Shown here piece after piece: positions 36,781 through 46,942 of a stretch of 64,000 nucleotides of DNA. The notes below the pieces were generated by a model, which had not been told where the DNA came from, ran no database searches, and saw nothing but the letters and a program-made list of their open reading frames with translations. Origin of the DNA: Marinomonas polaris DSM 16579 (lineage in GTDB: Bacteria; Pseudomonadota; Gammaproteobacteria; Pseudomonadales; Marinomonadaceae); assembly GCF_900129155.1 (NCBI RefSeq), contig NZ_FQVF01000004.1:124001-188000 (forward strand), written 5' to 3'. The translations under genes and the position numbers were made by a program. Positions within the stretch are counted from its first letter, which is position 1, and each line of letters starts with the position of its first letter.

Positions 36781-37186
36781 CAGCAACCTCTCAAAAGGCA
36801 CCATGAGTTTGTTTATTTGAGCCGTGGTGTCATTCATTATATTAAAGAAAATTAAATTCCAGACAGCTGATTATATAGCCCGCGTTCAGCAAAAAAGCTC
36901 TCTAAATGTCAATCCTCAACAGAGCATGCCTAATAGAATAATGAGGTCATTTTCTTGTACATCTTCAGAAAAATAGATTTGGCTAAAGTGAGTTATACTT
37001 CTATACGGGGAAAAGATAAGGAAATAAAAAAGGAAGTAACACAAGTTAAGAACAATACCGCCAGAAAAGGGAGTAACCAACGATATCGCTCTTGTTTTCA
37101 ACTATGTCTTATCTGTCAACAGTTTAAAGATCAATATCACCAGAAAAGGGAATAACTAGCGATATTGCTCTTTTTATAACTATTTA
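36781..37186. other. 406-base non-coding stretch holding an imperfect direct repeat
   Basis: Between the symporter gene and the convergent porin gene. It contains two copies of a repeat of about 55-60 bases, listed separately. The first half has no good hairpin; a weak pairing near 36795-36835 (GGCACCA with TGGTGTC) lacks a T-run. No credible gene is seen. Confidence 0.6.
37051..37186. repeat. Imperfect direct repeat, two copies of about 57 bases, 79-base period
   Basis: Copy 1 covers about 37051-37107 and copy 2 about 37130-37186. Shared blocks are CCAGAAAAGGGARTAAC, CGATATYGCTCTT and ACTAT. Each copy contains a CGATATYG palindrome. Copy 2 also has CAATATC (37132-37138) pairing with GATATTG (37161-37167) and is followed by CTCTTTTTAT, so it could act as a weak terminator. 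Confidence 0.75.
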
Positions 37187-38167
37187 TTAGAAACCATAGT
37201 TAAAGCGAACTCGTGCCGCGGTTGTTTTATCATTTGCGCCTGCTGCTACGTCATCAGCAGTCGAATATGAACCAGCAAATGTCACCGTTGCATTTTCAAT
37301 ATCTAATAACGGAACAGTATAGGCAATATAGGTTGTTAACATAGATGGATCATTACCCGTCTTATTATCAACATTTGATCCAATTACGCCCAAACCAAAG
37401 TTTCCATAAACCATGTTTGCGACGAATGAGGATATCTTTTTGTCTGTAACGTCATCTTTACTGAAAGCAGCAGAAACGTTTACGTTTGCAGCAGCAACAT
37501 CAAAATTTGCAGTAACGGCATAACCAGTAAGGTCAACATTAGTGCCACCTACTTCATCATACTTAACACTCTCAAAACCGGCTGTAATTGTCGCTGCACT
37601 CGTAACAAAAGTTACTGAAGGGCGAACACCTGATATAGCTTTGGTCTTATCTCCATCACCAGTGCTAGTGCCATCACCATCGCCATCACTGTACAAAGTA
37701 TCAACTTCAAATTTTAGTGCATCATTAGCGTTATAATGGAAGGCTATTTGACCGCCGCCATCGCCAATACGACCACGTACTTTATTGGCCTGATAAACAT
37801 AATCATCGCTAACATGAACAATCAAAGTATCTTTCGCCAATGGAAATAAGTTGATTGCTTCAAAACGGCCAAGCTGGAAGTCCCATGTGCTATTACCTAG
37901 TTGGATAAAAGCATCATCAACTGTTGCCTCTCCATCAGTATTCAATAGCACAGTACCTTTACCAGCAAAGAAGTTATCACCCGCAGTATGCTTACTATAT
38001 GCATTCAATTCAACACGACCATTCTGGTCATAAGTTGTATCGCCAGTCTCTTTATCAACAGCGTCTGTGTTTAACTCGAAATTGGCGTCAAATATAGGAG
38101 CGGCATGAGCGGCGCTAACAGATAGGATGCTGCTAACAATAGCAGTAGCTAGGATAGTTTTTTTCAT
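37187..38167 (-). CDS. Outer-membrane porin-like beta-barrel protein
   Basis: 326 residues with a signal peptide (1-22, cleavage after 'AHA') and alternating beta-strand composition, ending in the outer-membrane signature F ('VRFNYGF'). 'TWDFQLGRFEAINLFPL' resembles the constriction-loop region of carbohydrate-type porins. A D/G-rich loop near residue 160 ('DGDGDGTSTGDGDK') could bind calcium. It probably forms a channel for small solutes. The neighbouring symporter suggests but does not prove a sugar substrate. Confidence 0.85.
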   Translation of the reverse strand: MKKTILATAIVSSILSVSAAHAAPIFDANFELNTDAVDKETGDTTYDQNGRVELNAYSKHTAGDNFFAGKGTVLLNTDGEATVDDAFIQLGNSTWDFQLGRFEAINLFPLAKDTLIVHVSDDYVYQANKVRGRIGDGGGQIAFHYNANDALKFEVDTLYSDGDGDGTSTGDGDKTKAISGVRPSVTFVTSAATITAGFESVKYDEVGGTNVDLTGYAVTANFDVAAANVNVSAAFSKDDVTDKKISSFVANMVYGNFGLGVIGSNVDNKTGNDPSMLTTYIAYTVPLLDIENATVTFAGSYSTADDVAAGANDKTTAARVRFNYGF

Positions 38168-38572
38168 GATTTTCAGACCTAATTTTATGTTGTTTTTATA
38201 ATAAATAGAGCATTAACAAAAAACGTGTGTTTTCGTAATCAATAATACATTTCGGTAACTTTATTACAACAAAACAACATCAAGAATTATTCTTATTTTT
38301 TACTTAATTTTTTAAGATTGAAAAATCATAATTTAAACGATTGATTTATAATGATTTATATAGTCAAGTAAGATATGCAAAATTATTAAAATTAGCCATA
38401 TTAAGTAAAAAATACTGAAAAAAATGGCATTATGTTTTTTAATTACATGATTATGAAATATAAAAAAACACGCCGTAGCTACCAAGCCGATCTGACACCT
38501 AACGTAAATCGTCCACCAAAAACATTGCTAACACATCATTTCTCGCGCAAAAAAAATCATTGAGTAACGCCA
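38168..38572. other. 405-base AT-rich non-coding stretch
   Basis: Lies between the start of the porin gene and the end of the GGDEF gene, both on the - strand. It is very AT-rich close to the porin and must hold the porin promoter, but I see no clear operator, hairpin or coding potential. Confidence 0.6.
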
Positions 38573-40243
38573 TTAGCGATTATTAAACTTAACCGCATAC
38601 ATTGCGTTATCCGCTCTGTGTAATAGGCTTTCTAATGTGTCATTGTCTTCTACCAATGCATTACCCACACTAAATTGAATCGTAATATTTTGCTCCTTAA
38701 TCTTGATAACAAGTGATTCACGGTCGCCCTGTAGTTGCTCAGATATAGTTACTAGGTCTTGATCACTATTTTGCTTTACGAGTATCAAGAACTCATCACC
38801 ACCCCAGCGAGCCACTTCACCCTTATCTCCTACAACATTGGTTAAGTAGGTAGCAATTTCCTGTAATACTAGATCCCCTGCAGCGTGCCCATATAAATCA
38901 TTAACTAACTTAAAACGATTCACATCTACATTAATTAGACCGAACGAATGGTGACTTTTCTGCCAACGCTGCATATATTCGGTCATATGCACTTCAAAGC
39001 CTCTGCGATTATATAGCTCAGTCAAAGGATCAAGCTTAGCAAGGCGACTCAATGCCTCTGTTCGCTCAGCAACTTTATTCTCAAGCTCAAGCTGATACTC
39101 CAAGAGAGATGTCGACATCTTCTGATAATGGGAAACCAGTTTTTTTATTTCTAGGCCAGCAAAATGGCCTAATTTTGGCGCTCGATATTGTTTTTTATCC
39201 AATGACCCAATAGAAAGGTCCAACTCAGACAATGGCCTTGTCACAATCAATGTGAGCAATAGATAGAACACGATTAAAGCGCATACAAGGCTAATGAAAA
39301 ACACGACAAGCAACCCTGAAAACTCTGTCAGAGGAAGGAAACCATTGATATCAATAAAATTCACCTGAAACCAATCGATTTCAGGAATGTAAACAACACT
39401 CGCGAGTTGGCGAACACCATCTTTATACACAGGAGAGGTTTTGACATGATTAGGCGCTTCTTTTGCCATTTCCAAGGTTTGCTTTAACTGCATGCGAGAT
39501 TGCTCATCATCCAGCAGCTGAAAAACTAAACTCTTATCTTCGGATTGTTTCGTTAAAGAAGAATAATCAATTAATTCTTCTCTCTGATAAAGTTGAATAG
39601 AGCCTTCATTATTAGTAAAAACAATGGCTGAATAAATATCTTGTTTTTCAACCATTTGGCGTAAGAATCCTGAAAGATCTAAGCCTGTCCCCACCACTCC
39701 CAAAACGTCATCACCATCACGAATTAAGACATCACTCCAAAGCTTAATAACCCCTAATTCTACATCTGGATTTACATTCAAATGTAGATTGAGCTTTTTC
39801 GCCATGATTTGGTAAAACCATGAATCATCAGGATTAGATTCGTGAAGTGTATACCGATAAGGATCAAGATTAGATGCTTCCTTACCATCACTATAATAAT
39901 AGTGCTCATTCCCTTTTAAGGCGATGAAGTAAGATTTATCCGAAAAGCGATGTCGAAATGCTTCTGTGTCATAAAGTGCGTGCTGTTTTAAAGCGTCATT
40001 AAATGGATGTTTAGCCCACTCTTTTAACGATTCAAGCTCAGCAAACTCTTTAGATAATTTCACTTCTTGAATCAGTGGTAATAAAGTTCGTACTTTATCA
40101 TATTGAACCTGTTTCTCGGCATAACGCTCAACCCAGCTAACAATAATATCTTCGGCCAAAACTCGCATTGAAAGCCAAGAAAAAAAACCTGTGAGCAACA
40201 AAATTAGAGTAGTCGATATTAAAAAGCGCGACTTAATAGCCAT
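38573..40243 (-). CDS. Membrane diguanylate cyclase with periplasmic Cache-type sensor
   Basis: 556 residues from the ATG at 40243; a GTG at 40288 would add 15 residues but has no ribosome site. Transmembrane helix 1 is at about 6-26. A periplasmic sensor of about 270 residues follows ('DSWFYQIMAKKLNLHLNVNPD' region, 'VVGTGLDLSGFLRQM', as in Cache domains), then helix 2 near 310-332, a HAMP-like linker and a GGDEF domain. The active site 'RWGGDEF' is intact. The inhibitory RxxD site just before it is absent ('GDKGEVARW'), so product inhibition may be weak. Confidence 0.88.
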   Translation of the reverse strand: MAIKSRFLISTTLILLLTGFFSWLSMRVLAEDIIVSWVERYAEKQVQYDKVRTLLPLIQEVKLSKEFAELESLKEWAKHPFNDALKQHALYDTEAFRHRFSDKSYFIALKGNEHYYYSDGKEASNLDPYRYTLHESNPDDSWFYQIMAKKLNLHLNVNPDVELGVIKLWSDVLIRDGDDVLGVVGTGLDLSGFLRQMVEKQDIYSAIVFTNNEGSIQLYQREELIDYSSLTKQSEDKSLVFQLLDDEQSRMQLKQTLEMAKEAPNHVKTSPVYKDGVRQLASVVYIPEIDWFQVNFIDINGFLPLTEFSGLLVVFFISLVCALIVFYLLLTLIVTRPLSELDLSIGSLDKKQYRAPKLGHFAGLEIKKLVSHYQKMSTSLLEYQLELENKVAERTEALSRLAKLDPLTELYNRRGFEVHMTEYMQRWQKSHHSFGLINVDVNRFKLVNDLYGHAAGDLVLQEIATYLTNVVGDKGEVARWGGDEFLILVKQNSDQDLVTISEQLQGDRESLVIKIKEQNITIQFSVGNALVEDNDTLESLLHRADNAMYAVKFNNR

Positions 40244-40418
40244 GTCAACAAGATTCCATATAATTAAAACAAAAACTGACAAGAACACTTACTACACTAG
40301 CAAGAAATGCGCCTATGAATTATAGCTGGCACATAAGACACTATTATCCATCAAAAAATAAGAGCACTTTTGTAACAAAAAAATATAAGCTGACCTATTT
40401 TATAAAGTGAAACAATAA

Positions 40419-41234
40419 CTATTTACTACGCTTGTGTGTTGGCGAAAAACCTATAATTTTGCGATAAGCTCGCGAGAACGAAGAAGCATTAGAAAACCCA
40501 TATTTTTCCGCAAGCATGGCAATGGGAATCGACGATGTCATAATTAGTTGATGTGCTTGTTGCAGTTTACGCGTCAAAATATATTTTTGTGGGCTCATAC
40601 CAAACTGCTTTTGACACACTACATAAAAATGGCTTTCACTCATATTGAAATAATGCGCAAGCCATTCATTACTAAAAGTCTGATCAGGCTTACTATCAAT
40701 CAAACCGTTGAGAATCACTAAGTCTAATCGTTGATGGGCAACACTTCTCCATGCGCTGTCTTGCTCACTGACGATATCGGTCACTTGCAGCAGCACCATA
40801 GGCAACATCTGCGTGCTAACTCGACGCCTTACTTGTTCAGATGCATGCTGTAATTGCTTAGCGGTAAATTCAAGACAGCCAATCAATTCAACAGGTAACT
40901 GGGAAAAGAATGACGCTGAAGATAATAAAATATCCAGAGAAGAACCTGAACTTTCTGCAATGTAAGTCATTAAAGGATCTTGGCAATGCATATCTACTAC
41001 CAGCAGCTCGCAATCCTTAGTCTGCCCCGAAAATAAGTGCGGAATGTTATTCGGTGCTAACGCAAAATGCCCACGCCCCAACGCTCCCGAAGATTGAGGC
41101 AATTCACATGTCATTTTTCCTTTCCATCCGATCAGGATTTGAGAAAAATCATGCAGATGCTCACCTTGCTGTGTCGAGATCAAATTGTGACGAATTTCAC
41201 TGTTCATAGCACTACAGCTTACCTTAAATATCAT
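40419..41234 (-). CDS. AraC-family transcriptional regulator
   Basis: 271 residues. The N-terminal cupin-like sensor contains 'HDFSQILIGWKGKMTCELP'. The C-terminal double helix-turn-helix (about 170-270) ends with the family signature 'AEKYGFSNASSFSRAYRKIIGFSPTHKR'. It is divergent from the ornithine cyclodeaminase-like/DadA-like pair and probably controls it. The start could also be the ATG at 41207; neither has a strong ribosome site. Confidence 0.87.
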   Translation of the reverse strand: MIFKVSCSAMNSEIRHNLISTQQGEHLHDFSQILIGWKGKMTCELPQSSGALGRGHFALAPNNIPHLFSGQTKDCELLVVDMHCQDPLMTYIAESSGSSLDILLSSASFFSQLPVELIGCLEFTAKQLQHASEQVRRRVSTQMLPMVLLQVTDIVSEQDSAWRSVAHQRLDLVILNGLIDSKPDQTFSNEWLAHYFNMSESHFYVVCQKQFGMSPQKYILTRKLQQAHQLIMTSSIPIAMLAEKYGFSNASSFSRAYRKIIGFSPTHKRSK

Positions 41235-41363
41235 AACGACTATATTTATAGCAGCTCCCTATGGCACTGCATAGCTTTGGTATTAATCGTCATAGTTTTG
41301 GACAACTAAAGGAATAACCAACTTGCTAGGATGATACTTCACTCAATAGATAGGAGTCGTAAC

Positions 41364-42314
41364 ATGCAAATTTCAGCCGAAACCTTACGCGAACGCTTAA
41401 CATGGCCAAAAATGATCAACGCTCTGCGCGCTATTTTTGTTGATGACGTTCAGTCTCCTGTTCGTCACCACCATTTTATAGACGTACCAGGCGAAGCCCA
41501 AGCCACCCTGCTACTGATGCCCGCATGGATTGAAGGTAAATATTTAGGCGTAAAACAAGTCAGCGTGTTTCCGAGTAATAACGCAAAAGGCCTACCAGGA
41601 TTAACCAGTCTTTACACTTTAAGTTGCGGCAACACAGGACAAACCTTGGCACAAATGGATGGCAATGTGATAACAGCCATACGTACTGCAGCGGCATCAG
41701 CCTTGGCTTCTAGCTTTCTATCTCGTCCAAATTCTAGTTCTATGTTGATGGTTGGCGCAGGGAGAATGGGCCATCATCTTGTTCCTGCACACTGTAGTGT
41801 TCGTCCTATTGAGACAGTCTGGGTTTGGGACCGAACTATATCGACAGCGGTAGAGTTTGTCGCCGAACTACAAAACCAAGGCATTGATGCTCGCGTTTGT
41901 AACACAGAGCAACTTCCAGAAATCGCAGGTACCGTAGATATCATCAGCTGTGCCACACTTGCTAACGAGCCAATCATTCTAGGCGAATGGCTCAAGCCAG
42001 GCGTGCATGTAGACTTAGTCGGTAGCTTCACTCCAACCATGCGCGAAGTAGATAACCTAGCTATGCAAAAAGCAGAAATATTTGTCGATACTCGAGCTGG
42101 CGCCCTATCCGAAACAGGTGATTTGATCATACCAATTAGAGAAGGTGCTATCTCAGCTGACGACATTCACGCGGAGTTAACTGAGCTTTGTGGCAACACT
42201 CATCAAGGCAGATCATCTCTTCGCCAACCAGATCAAGCCATCACTTTATTCAAATCTGTAGGTGATTCCCGTGAAGATTTAGCCGCGGCAATTCTGGCGT
42301 ATCAGAACTCATAA
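41364..42314 (+). CDS. Ornithine cyclodeaminase/mu-crystallin family protein
   Basis: 316 residues from the ATG at 41364, with AGGAG seven bases upstream. It has the family's N-terminal substrate domain ('GVKQVSVFPSNNAKGLPG') and a Rossmann NAD(P) site ('MLMVGAGRMGHHLVPAH'). Members include ornithine cyclodeaminase, ketimine and pyrroline-2-carboxylate reductases, and the DauB-type dehydrogenase that reaminates 2-oxo acids. Next to a DadA-like flavoprotein, a 2-oxoacid/imine reduction role is the best inference. Confidence 0.88.
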   Translation: MQISAETLRERLTWPKMINALRAIFVDDVQSPVRHHHFIDVPGEAQATLLLMPAWIEGKYLGVKQVSVFPSNNAKGLPGLTSLYTLSCGNTGQTLAQMDGNVITAIRTAAASALASSFLSRPNSSSMLMVGAGRMGHHLVPAHCSVRPIETVWVWDRTISTAVEFVAELQNQGIDARVCNTEQLPEIAGTVDIISCATLANEPIILGEWLKPGVHVDLVGSFTPTMREVDNLAMQKAEIFVDTRAGALSETGDLIIPIREGAISADDIHAELTELCGNTHQGRSSLRQPDQAITLFKSVGDSREDLAAAILAYQNS

Positions 42315-42378
42315 CATTTTTTAGTCAAAAATCAATCGACTTAACAACATCAAATACGCACTTTTTTGGAGAAAATCA

Positions 42379-43671
42379 ATGGAAAACAACACCCAATCAC
42401 CTACGCTGGACAATAAAAAACCAGAGACCACAAGCAGCTTTGCTGTCGTAGGTGCGGGTGTCGTCGGTTTATGTGTGGCACTAGAAGCTCAAAGACGAGG
42501 CCACAAAGTCACATTGATTGACGATAAGGCTCCGGGTAAATCTACGTCCTCAGGCAATGCTGGGTATTTAGCCACAGAGATCATCGACCCACTGGGAACC
42601 CCAGAGGTACTTAGATCTGCTCCCAAGCTTTGGTTAAATCCAAAAGGACCAATCTGTACACCAATACGCTATATAACAAAAGCTGCGCCTTGGTATTGGC
42701 GCTTCATTAAAGCTGCTCAACCAGATCAGGCGCAACGCGGAACAGAGATGATACACCAGCTAAATAAAGAATCTGTTGGCGCTTGGAAACGCACCTTAAC
42801 CGACATCGGCGCGGAAGCTCTTCTCATCAAAGGTGGGCATTTGGTTGTTTGGGAAAATCCCGATAAACGTGATGAAGCCTCAAAATTGATTGAAAAAATG
42901 CACAGCTACGACATTTCCTGCGAATTAGTCGATGGGAACAACTTAGCCTTATTAGAGCCTGAACTATCCCAAACACTCAGTCATGCGGTTTTCTTCCCAG
43001 AAATTCATCGGTTGTCGGACCCTTATGATGTTTGCAAAGCATTATTCGATGCATTTATAAAACGTGGAGGAAGCTTTATCAGCGCCAGAGTGAACGCCAT
43101 TCAACCTTATGAAGACAGCATTAGGTTAGTCACGACACAACAAACAGAAACGTTTGATCGCGTTTCCATTTGCGCTGGTGCTTGGAGTAAAACGTTGCTA
43201 GAACAGGTCGGAATTCATGTGCCATTGGAAGCTGAACGTGGTTATCACGTAACTTTCCCCAACGATAAAACACGCATACATCACACTATTTTATCGGCAG
43301 ACCGAAAGTTAGTTTTGTCGCCACTAGACGCAGGACTGCGTGCGGTAGGAATGAGTGAGATAGGGGGATTAGATTTACCACCAATCAAAAAGCGTTATCA
43401 GGTTTTACGCGAACACACCAAAGGCTTGCTACCTAAGCTATTCGATAACCCTAACCTTCAGTCGAGCGAATGGATGGGGCATCGGCCTTCTTTGCCAGAC
43501 TCCTTACCGGTAATTGACCAGCACCCTCTTTATTCTCGTTTATCTTTTGCTTTTGGTCATCAGCATTTGGGGATTACACAGGCAGCGATAAGTGCAGAGC
43601 TCTTACTGGAAAAAATAGAAATGCGTCCAACGCGAATCCCAATGGAGGCATTGCGAGTCGACCGATTTTAA
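42379..43671 (+). CDS. FAD-dependent D-amino-acid dehydrogenase-like oxidoreductase (DAO/DadA family)
   Basis: 430 residues, the length of DadA. The FAD-binding '[23 protein letters not shown]' (about 22-44) and the 'ERGYHVTF' and '[17 protein letters not shown]' motifs late in the protein match the family. It oxidises a D-amino acid or cyclic imino acid (such as cis-4-hydroxy-D-proline) to the 2-oxo acid or imine, which the upstream enzyme could reduce to the L-form. Its stop overlaps the convergent kinase gene's stop. Confidence 0.88.
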   Translation: MENNTQSPTLDNKKPETTSSFAVVGAGVVGLCVALEAQRRGHKVTLIDDKAPGKSTSSGNAGYLATEIIDPLGTPEVLRSAPKLWLNPKGPICTPIRYITKAAPWYWRFIKAAQPDQAQRGTEMIHQLNKESVGAWKRTLTDIGAEALLIKGGHLVVWENPDKRDEASKLIEKMHSYDISCELVDGNNLALLEPELSQTLSHAVFFPEIHRLSDPYDVCKALFDAFIKRGGSFISARVNAIQPYEDSIRLVTTQQTETFDRVSICAGAWSKTLLEQVGIHVPLEAERGYHVTFPNDKTRIHHTILSADRKLVLSPLDAGLRAVGMSEIGGLDLPPIKKRYQVLREHTKGLLPKLFDNPNLQSSEWMGHRPSLPDSLPVIDQHPLYSRLSFAFGHQHLGITQAAISAELLLEKIEMRPTRIPMEALRVDRF

Positions 43672-46013
43672 TGGTCATGAACGGCATTTAACAATAAATC
43701 TAACGTCTCTTCATAAAGCGGTCTCAATGCGTTTATTTCAACACTAAAATCCATCTTGGTGCTGTCATTACAGTGGTTTTCTAATTCGCGGAAAGCCGCT
43801 GCTAAGGTTTGTGCACCGACAGCATCAGAATCACCTGCTAAACGGTGAGTAATGTCTGCCAACTCGTACAAATCTTTTTGTGCATTCATTTCAGTCAACT
43901 CATCCAAACCTCGCTCTATCGCCGACGAAAACAGCGACACCAATTTTTGTAAACGCTGCTTACCCAACGCCGTTAGATGAGAGTAAATAAGGCTGATGTT
44001 TAACAAGCCACTACTCGCTTGCTGATCTAGTGCTATCTGGCTATTGAGGTTTAGCTGCTCTCCCATTACCTGATAGAGCAATTCACGCTTAAAGGGCTTA
44101 GGAATAACGGCTCGAATACCAATGTCATGACATTGTTTCACATTACTTGGCAGAACATTGGCGGTGAGCGCTACGATAGGCGTTTGAGCATTTATCTGGC
44201 CACCATTGCGTATTTGATCTGCAACATCTAAGCCGCTTAACGAGGGTAAATGAATATCCATCAGAATCAAATCGAAGTGGCTGTTGTTCGCTTTATAAAG
44301 CGCTTCCTGACCATCCACAGCGAGTGTCACTTGATGGCCATCCTGCTCCAATAGTTCCGTAGTAACGGCTTGATTAATTGGCGTATCTTCAACCAGTAAA
44401 ATCGACATAGGCGCTAATTTCCGAGGCGGTTCAATAGTCTCGACCGATGCGATATCGGCTTTATCTATAGCAATTAATGGCACATAGAACCAAAAAACAC
44501 TGCCGCGACCTTCTTCACTTTCTACACCCATTTCACCTTCGAGTAATCTCACCAATTGGGCCGTAATGGCCAACCCCAACCCTGTACCGCCAAATTGTCG
44601 TGTGACACTTTCATCAGCTTGGCTAAAACGCTCAAATATATGCGAAAGATAACGATCAGGAATACCCATTCCCGTATCTTCTACTTCAATAAGTATGCCA
44701 CTAGATTGCTCAGGATTCTCCTCTGCAGGCATCACAGAAATGGTTACAGAGCCATCACGAGTAAACTTAATGGCATTGGACACAAGGTTCGATAAGATTT
44801 GCCGTAGCGCACCAACGGCTCCCTGGTAGCGATCCTGTAATTGATCGCTAATTTGTACATTCAGCTGCGTATTCTGTTGCTGGGCTTGAGCCAAAAACAG
44901 CAAGCTCGTGGAATTTACTAGCTCGCTAATTGAAAACGGCAGAATCTCCGGACTATACATACCTTCTTCTAGACGAGCGTAGTCCAATAGACCGTTGAGA
45001 ATTTCTAATAGAGCTTCACCAGACTGGTAAATCGCGGAAAGCTTCTCGTGGCTCTGAGAGGATTGAGGCTGGCTCTGCAGTAGCTCCACCATACCCAAAA
45101 TACCATTCAACGGCGTTTTGATTTCGTGACTCATGGTGGCCAAAAACTGACTCTTGGCTAAGTTCGCTTTTTCAGCCGTTTCTTTAGCGTCTTGTAATCG
45201 TCGAGTCCGGCGGCTCACTTGTTCTTGCAGCTGATCTCGGTGATAACGCAATTCAGCTTCGATCACATCTTTTTGTTTGATATCCGCTAAAATTGCTTCT
45301 CGCATGTCATTCATCGCATTTACTACAGAATCGATTTCATCACTTTCTGAGCGCGGTGTTTTATGCGGCAATATTAGCTTTTTTTTGAGATTTCCAGCAC
45401 CGATAGAACGGGTGTAACTAGCCATGTATTCCAGATGACGCGTTACCATAAAATGCACAATAAGCAGTAACAAAACCCCATTAATTAACACCAGAAGACT
45501 TTGAAAAAGCGCAATTTCGATAGCAGATCGCAGCAATTTTGACTGAATAGCCGCCATATCATGATATACCGTTAACTCGCCAAGCATGCGCTGCGTCTGC
45601 TTGCCATCTCGGTCAATGTAGTAAATAGGCAAAGTGGTGCCATTATTATTGTTCACAATCGAGTCTTTATCTCCGACTATGATGTCATCTTGCCAATCCG
45701 CAGAGTGCAAGGTAACCGCATTCACATTGGAGAAGTTCATAATGCCTTTTAGCTGCAATTCTAATTGCTCGCTATCAAGATCCCACAAACCTTTACGCAC
45801 ACCTTCAATATGCGATGAAGTAATATAATCAGTTTGCTGCTGCATCGAAGCACGCTCGCGTCGATATTCGTTGAATACTTGAACGCTCGTCGAGATAAGT
45901 GCCAGCAACAAACTTAATGACAAAAGTTTGATAAAAATACGGTATGCCAGCGGGTGCATTTTCTTATAGCGTAATAGATTAGGGATTAATGCAAACTTTA
46001 TTAATTGGCGCAT
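43668..46013 (-). CDS. Hybrid sensor histidine kinase with receiver and Hpt domains (TorS-like)
   Basis: 781 residues. Transmembrane helices are at about 22-45 and 166-190 with a periplasmic part of about 120 residues between them; then HAMP, HisKA with H296 ('[14 protein letters not shown]'), an ATPase domain ('[10 protein letters not shown]', 'GGTGLGLAI'), a receiver domain from about 530 ('[14 protein letters not shown]', 'LILMDIHLP') and a C-terminal Hpt ('[15 protein letters not shown]'). This His-Asp-His relay feeds the OmpR-type regulator of the same operon. The order regulator, binding protein, hybrid kinase matches TorR-TorT-TorS. Confidence 0.92.
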   Translation of the reverse strand: MRQLIKFALIPNLLRYKKMHPLAYRIFIKLLSLSLLLALISTSVQVFNEYRRERASMQQQTDYITSSHIEGVRKGLWDLDSEQLELQLKGIMNFSNVNAVTLHSADWQDDIIVGDKDSIVNNNNGTTLPIYYIDRDGKQTQRMLGELTVYHDMAAIQSKLLRSAIEIALFQSLLVLINGVLLLLIVHFMVTRHLEYMASYTRSIGAGNLKKKLILPHKTPRSESDEIDSVVNAMNDMREAILADIKQKDVIEAELRYHRDQLQEQVSRRTRRLQDAKETAEKANLAKSQFLATMSHEIKTPLNGILGMVELLQSQPQSSQSHEKLSAIYQSGEALLEILNGLLDYARLEEGMYSPEILPFSISELVNSTSLLFLAQAQQQNTQLNVQISDQLQDRYQGAVGALRQILSNLVSNAIKFTRDGSVTISVMPAEENPEQSSGILIEVEDTGMGIPDRYLSHIFERFSQADESVTRQFGGTGLGLAITAQLVRLLEGEMGVESEEGRGSVFWFYVPLIAIDKADIASVETIEPPRKLAPMSILLVEDTPINQAVTTELLEQDGHQVTLAVDGQEALYKANNSHFDLILMDIHLPSLSGLDVADQIRNGGQINAQTPIVALTANVLPSNVKQCHDIGIRAVIPKPFKRELLYQVMGEQLNLNSQIALDQQASSGLLNISLIYSHLTALGKQRLQKLVSLFSSAIERGLDELTEMNAQKDLYELADITHRLAGDSDAVGAQTLAAAFRELENHCNDSTKMDFSVEINALRPLYEETLDLLLNAVHDH

Positions 46014-46015
46014 AA

Positions 46016-46942
46016 CTAGTAGTCAAACTCCCCACTTAAACCAAGATCAGTATTGTAAATTCGGCGATAACGTTCCACCAATTCAGACACTGTATCCGGC
46101 TCTTTTAGTAACTTATCTAAGCGCTGATTTAAAAACGGTAGCCAGTTTACTAAAGGAGACTTTTTGGAAATGGCGAGGTACCAAAAATCGCTAACATCCG
46201 TTTTTGTATGACCTATTTTTCCTTCTAGACCGAGTCGATGAACATCCAATTGACCTGACAATTTTCCCATTGGCACAACGTCTAAGCGATTATCAGCCAG
46301 CTTTAATAGATTTTGATCCTGAGTGGAGACAAGCTCTAAGTTCGGATATTCATGTAGAGCAGCATCCACTTCATTACCAAAACTGTCGCCCATTAACAAT
46401 CCAACGCGCAAGCCAGACAAGGCTTTCCAATCTTTAAATACCAGTGGATGCTCAATAGGATAATAAAGGTAAATCGACTCTCGAATGACTGGAGCGTCTA
46501 GGTAGGTAAGAAACCGTTGGCGTTTTGTGGTTTTGAACCCAGACAGCATATCAACGTTGCCTAACTCGACTTCTTTGAGGCAACGCCGCCAATTGCTATT
46601 TTGACGTGCATCAACCGTCACACCAAGTGGCTCTAATAACATTCTAATAACAGCAACGTTAACGCCATCAATTTTTTCATCAGCATTCAGCCATGAAACC
46701 GGTGGATAAGCACTGTTCCCACACACTTTTATTGTTAATCCAGATAAGCCATTCTGCGGTGGATGAGAGACTGACAACGCGTCGTTTTCAGCTAAAGCAC
46801 TCCAAGAAAACAACATACTCAACCAGATAAAGCATAACCAAAGAGCTCTGCTGTACGTTTCAAACCTATAATAGAGTGTTGCGCGGTGAACGTTTTTTTT
46901 CCTAACATTCACCACAAATAATCGCCTTATCACCGCTCGCAT
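46016..46942 (-). CDS. Family-3 periplasmic solute-binding protein, likely sensor partner of the hybrid kinase
   Basis: 308 residues with an unusually long basic N terminus followed by a hydrophobic signal at about 33-51 (cleavage after 'ALA'). The mature domain is a family-3 binding protein ('[25 protein letters not shown]' region, '[16 protein letters not shown]'). No ABC permease or ATPase is nearby; the gene overlaps the response regulator by one codon (TAATG) and lies two bases from the hybrid kinase. It is probably a ligand-sensing subunit, with a role like TorT but from another fold family. Confidence 0.88.
   Translation of the reverse strand: MRAVIRRLFVVNVRKKNVHRATLYYRFETYSRALWLCFIWLSMLFSWSALAENDALSVSHPPQNGLSGLTIKVCGNSAYPPVSWLNADEKIDGVNVAVIRMLLEPLGVTVDARQNSNWRRCLKEVELGNVDMLSGFKTTKRQRFLTYLDAPVIRESIYLYYPIEHPLVFKDWKALSGLRVGLLMGDSFGNEVDAALHEYPNLELVSTQDQNLLKLADNRLDVVPMGKLSGQLDVHRLGLEGKIGHTKTDVSDFWYLAISKKSPLVNWLPFLNQRLDKLLKEPDTVSELVERYRRIYNTDLGLSGEFDY

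Noticed and set aside
36955..37155. 66-codon open frame through the direct repeat
   Set aside because: It runs through both repeat copies, has no ribosome site, and its composition is not protein-like.
41186..41201. CRP-like sequence TGTGA-N6-TCACT
   Set aside because: It lies within the first codons of the AraC gene, downstream of the likely start, so it is probably chance.
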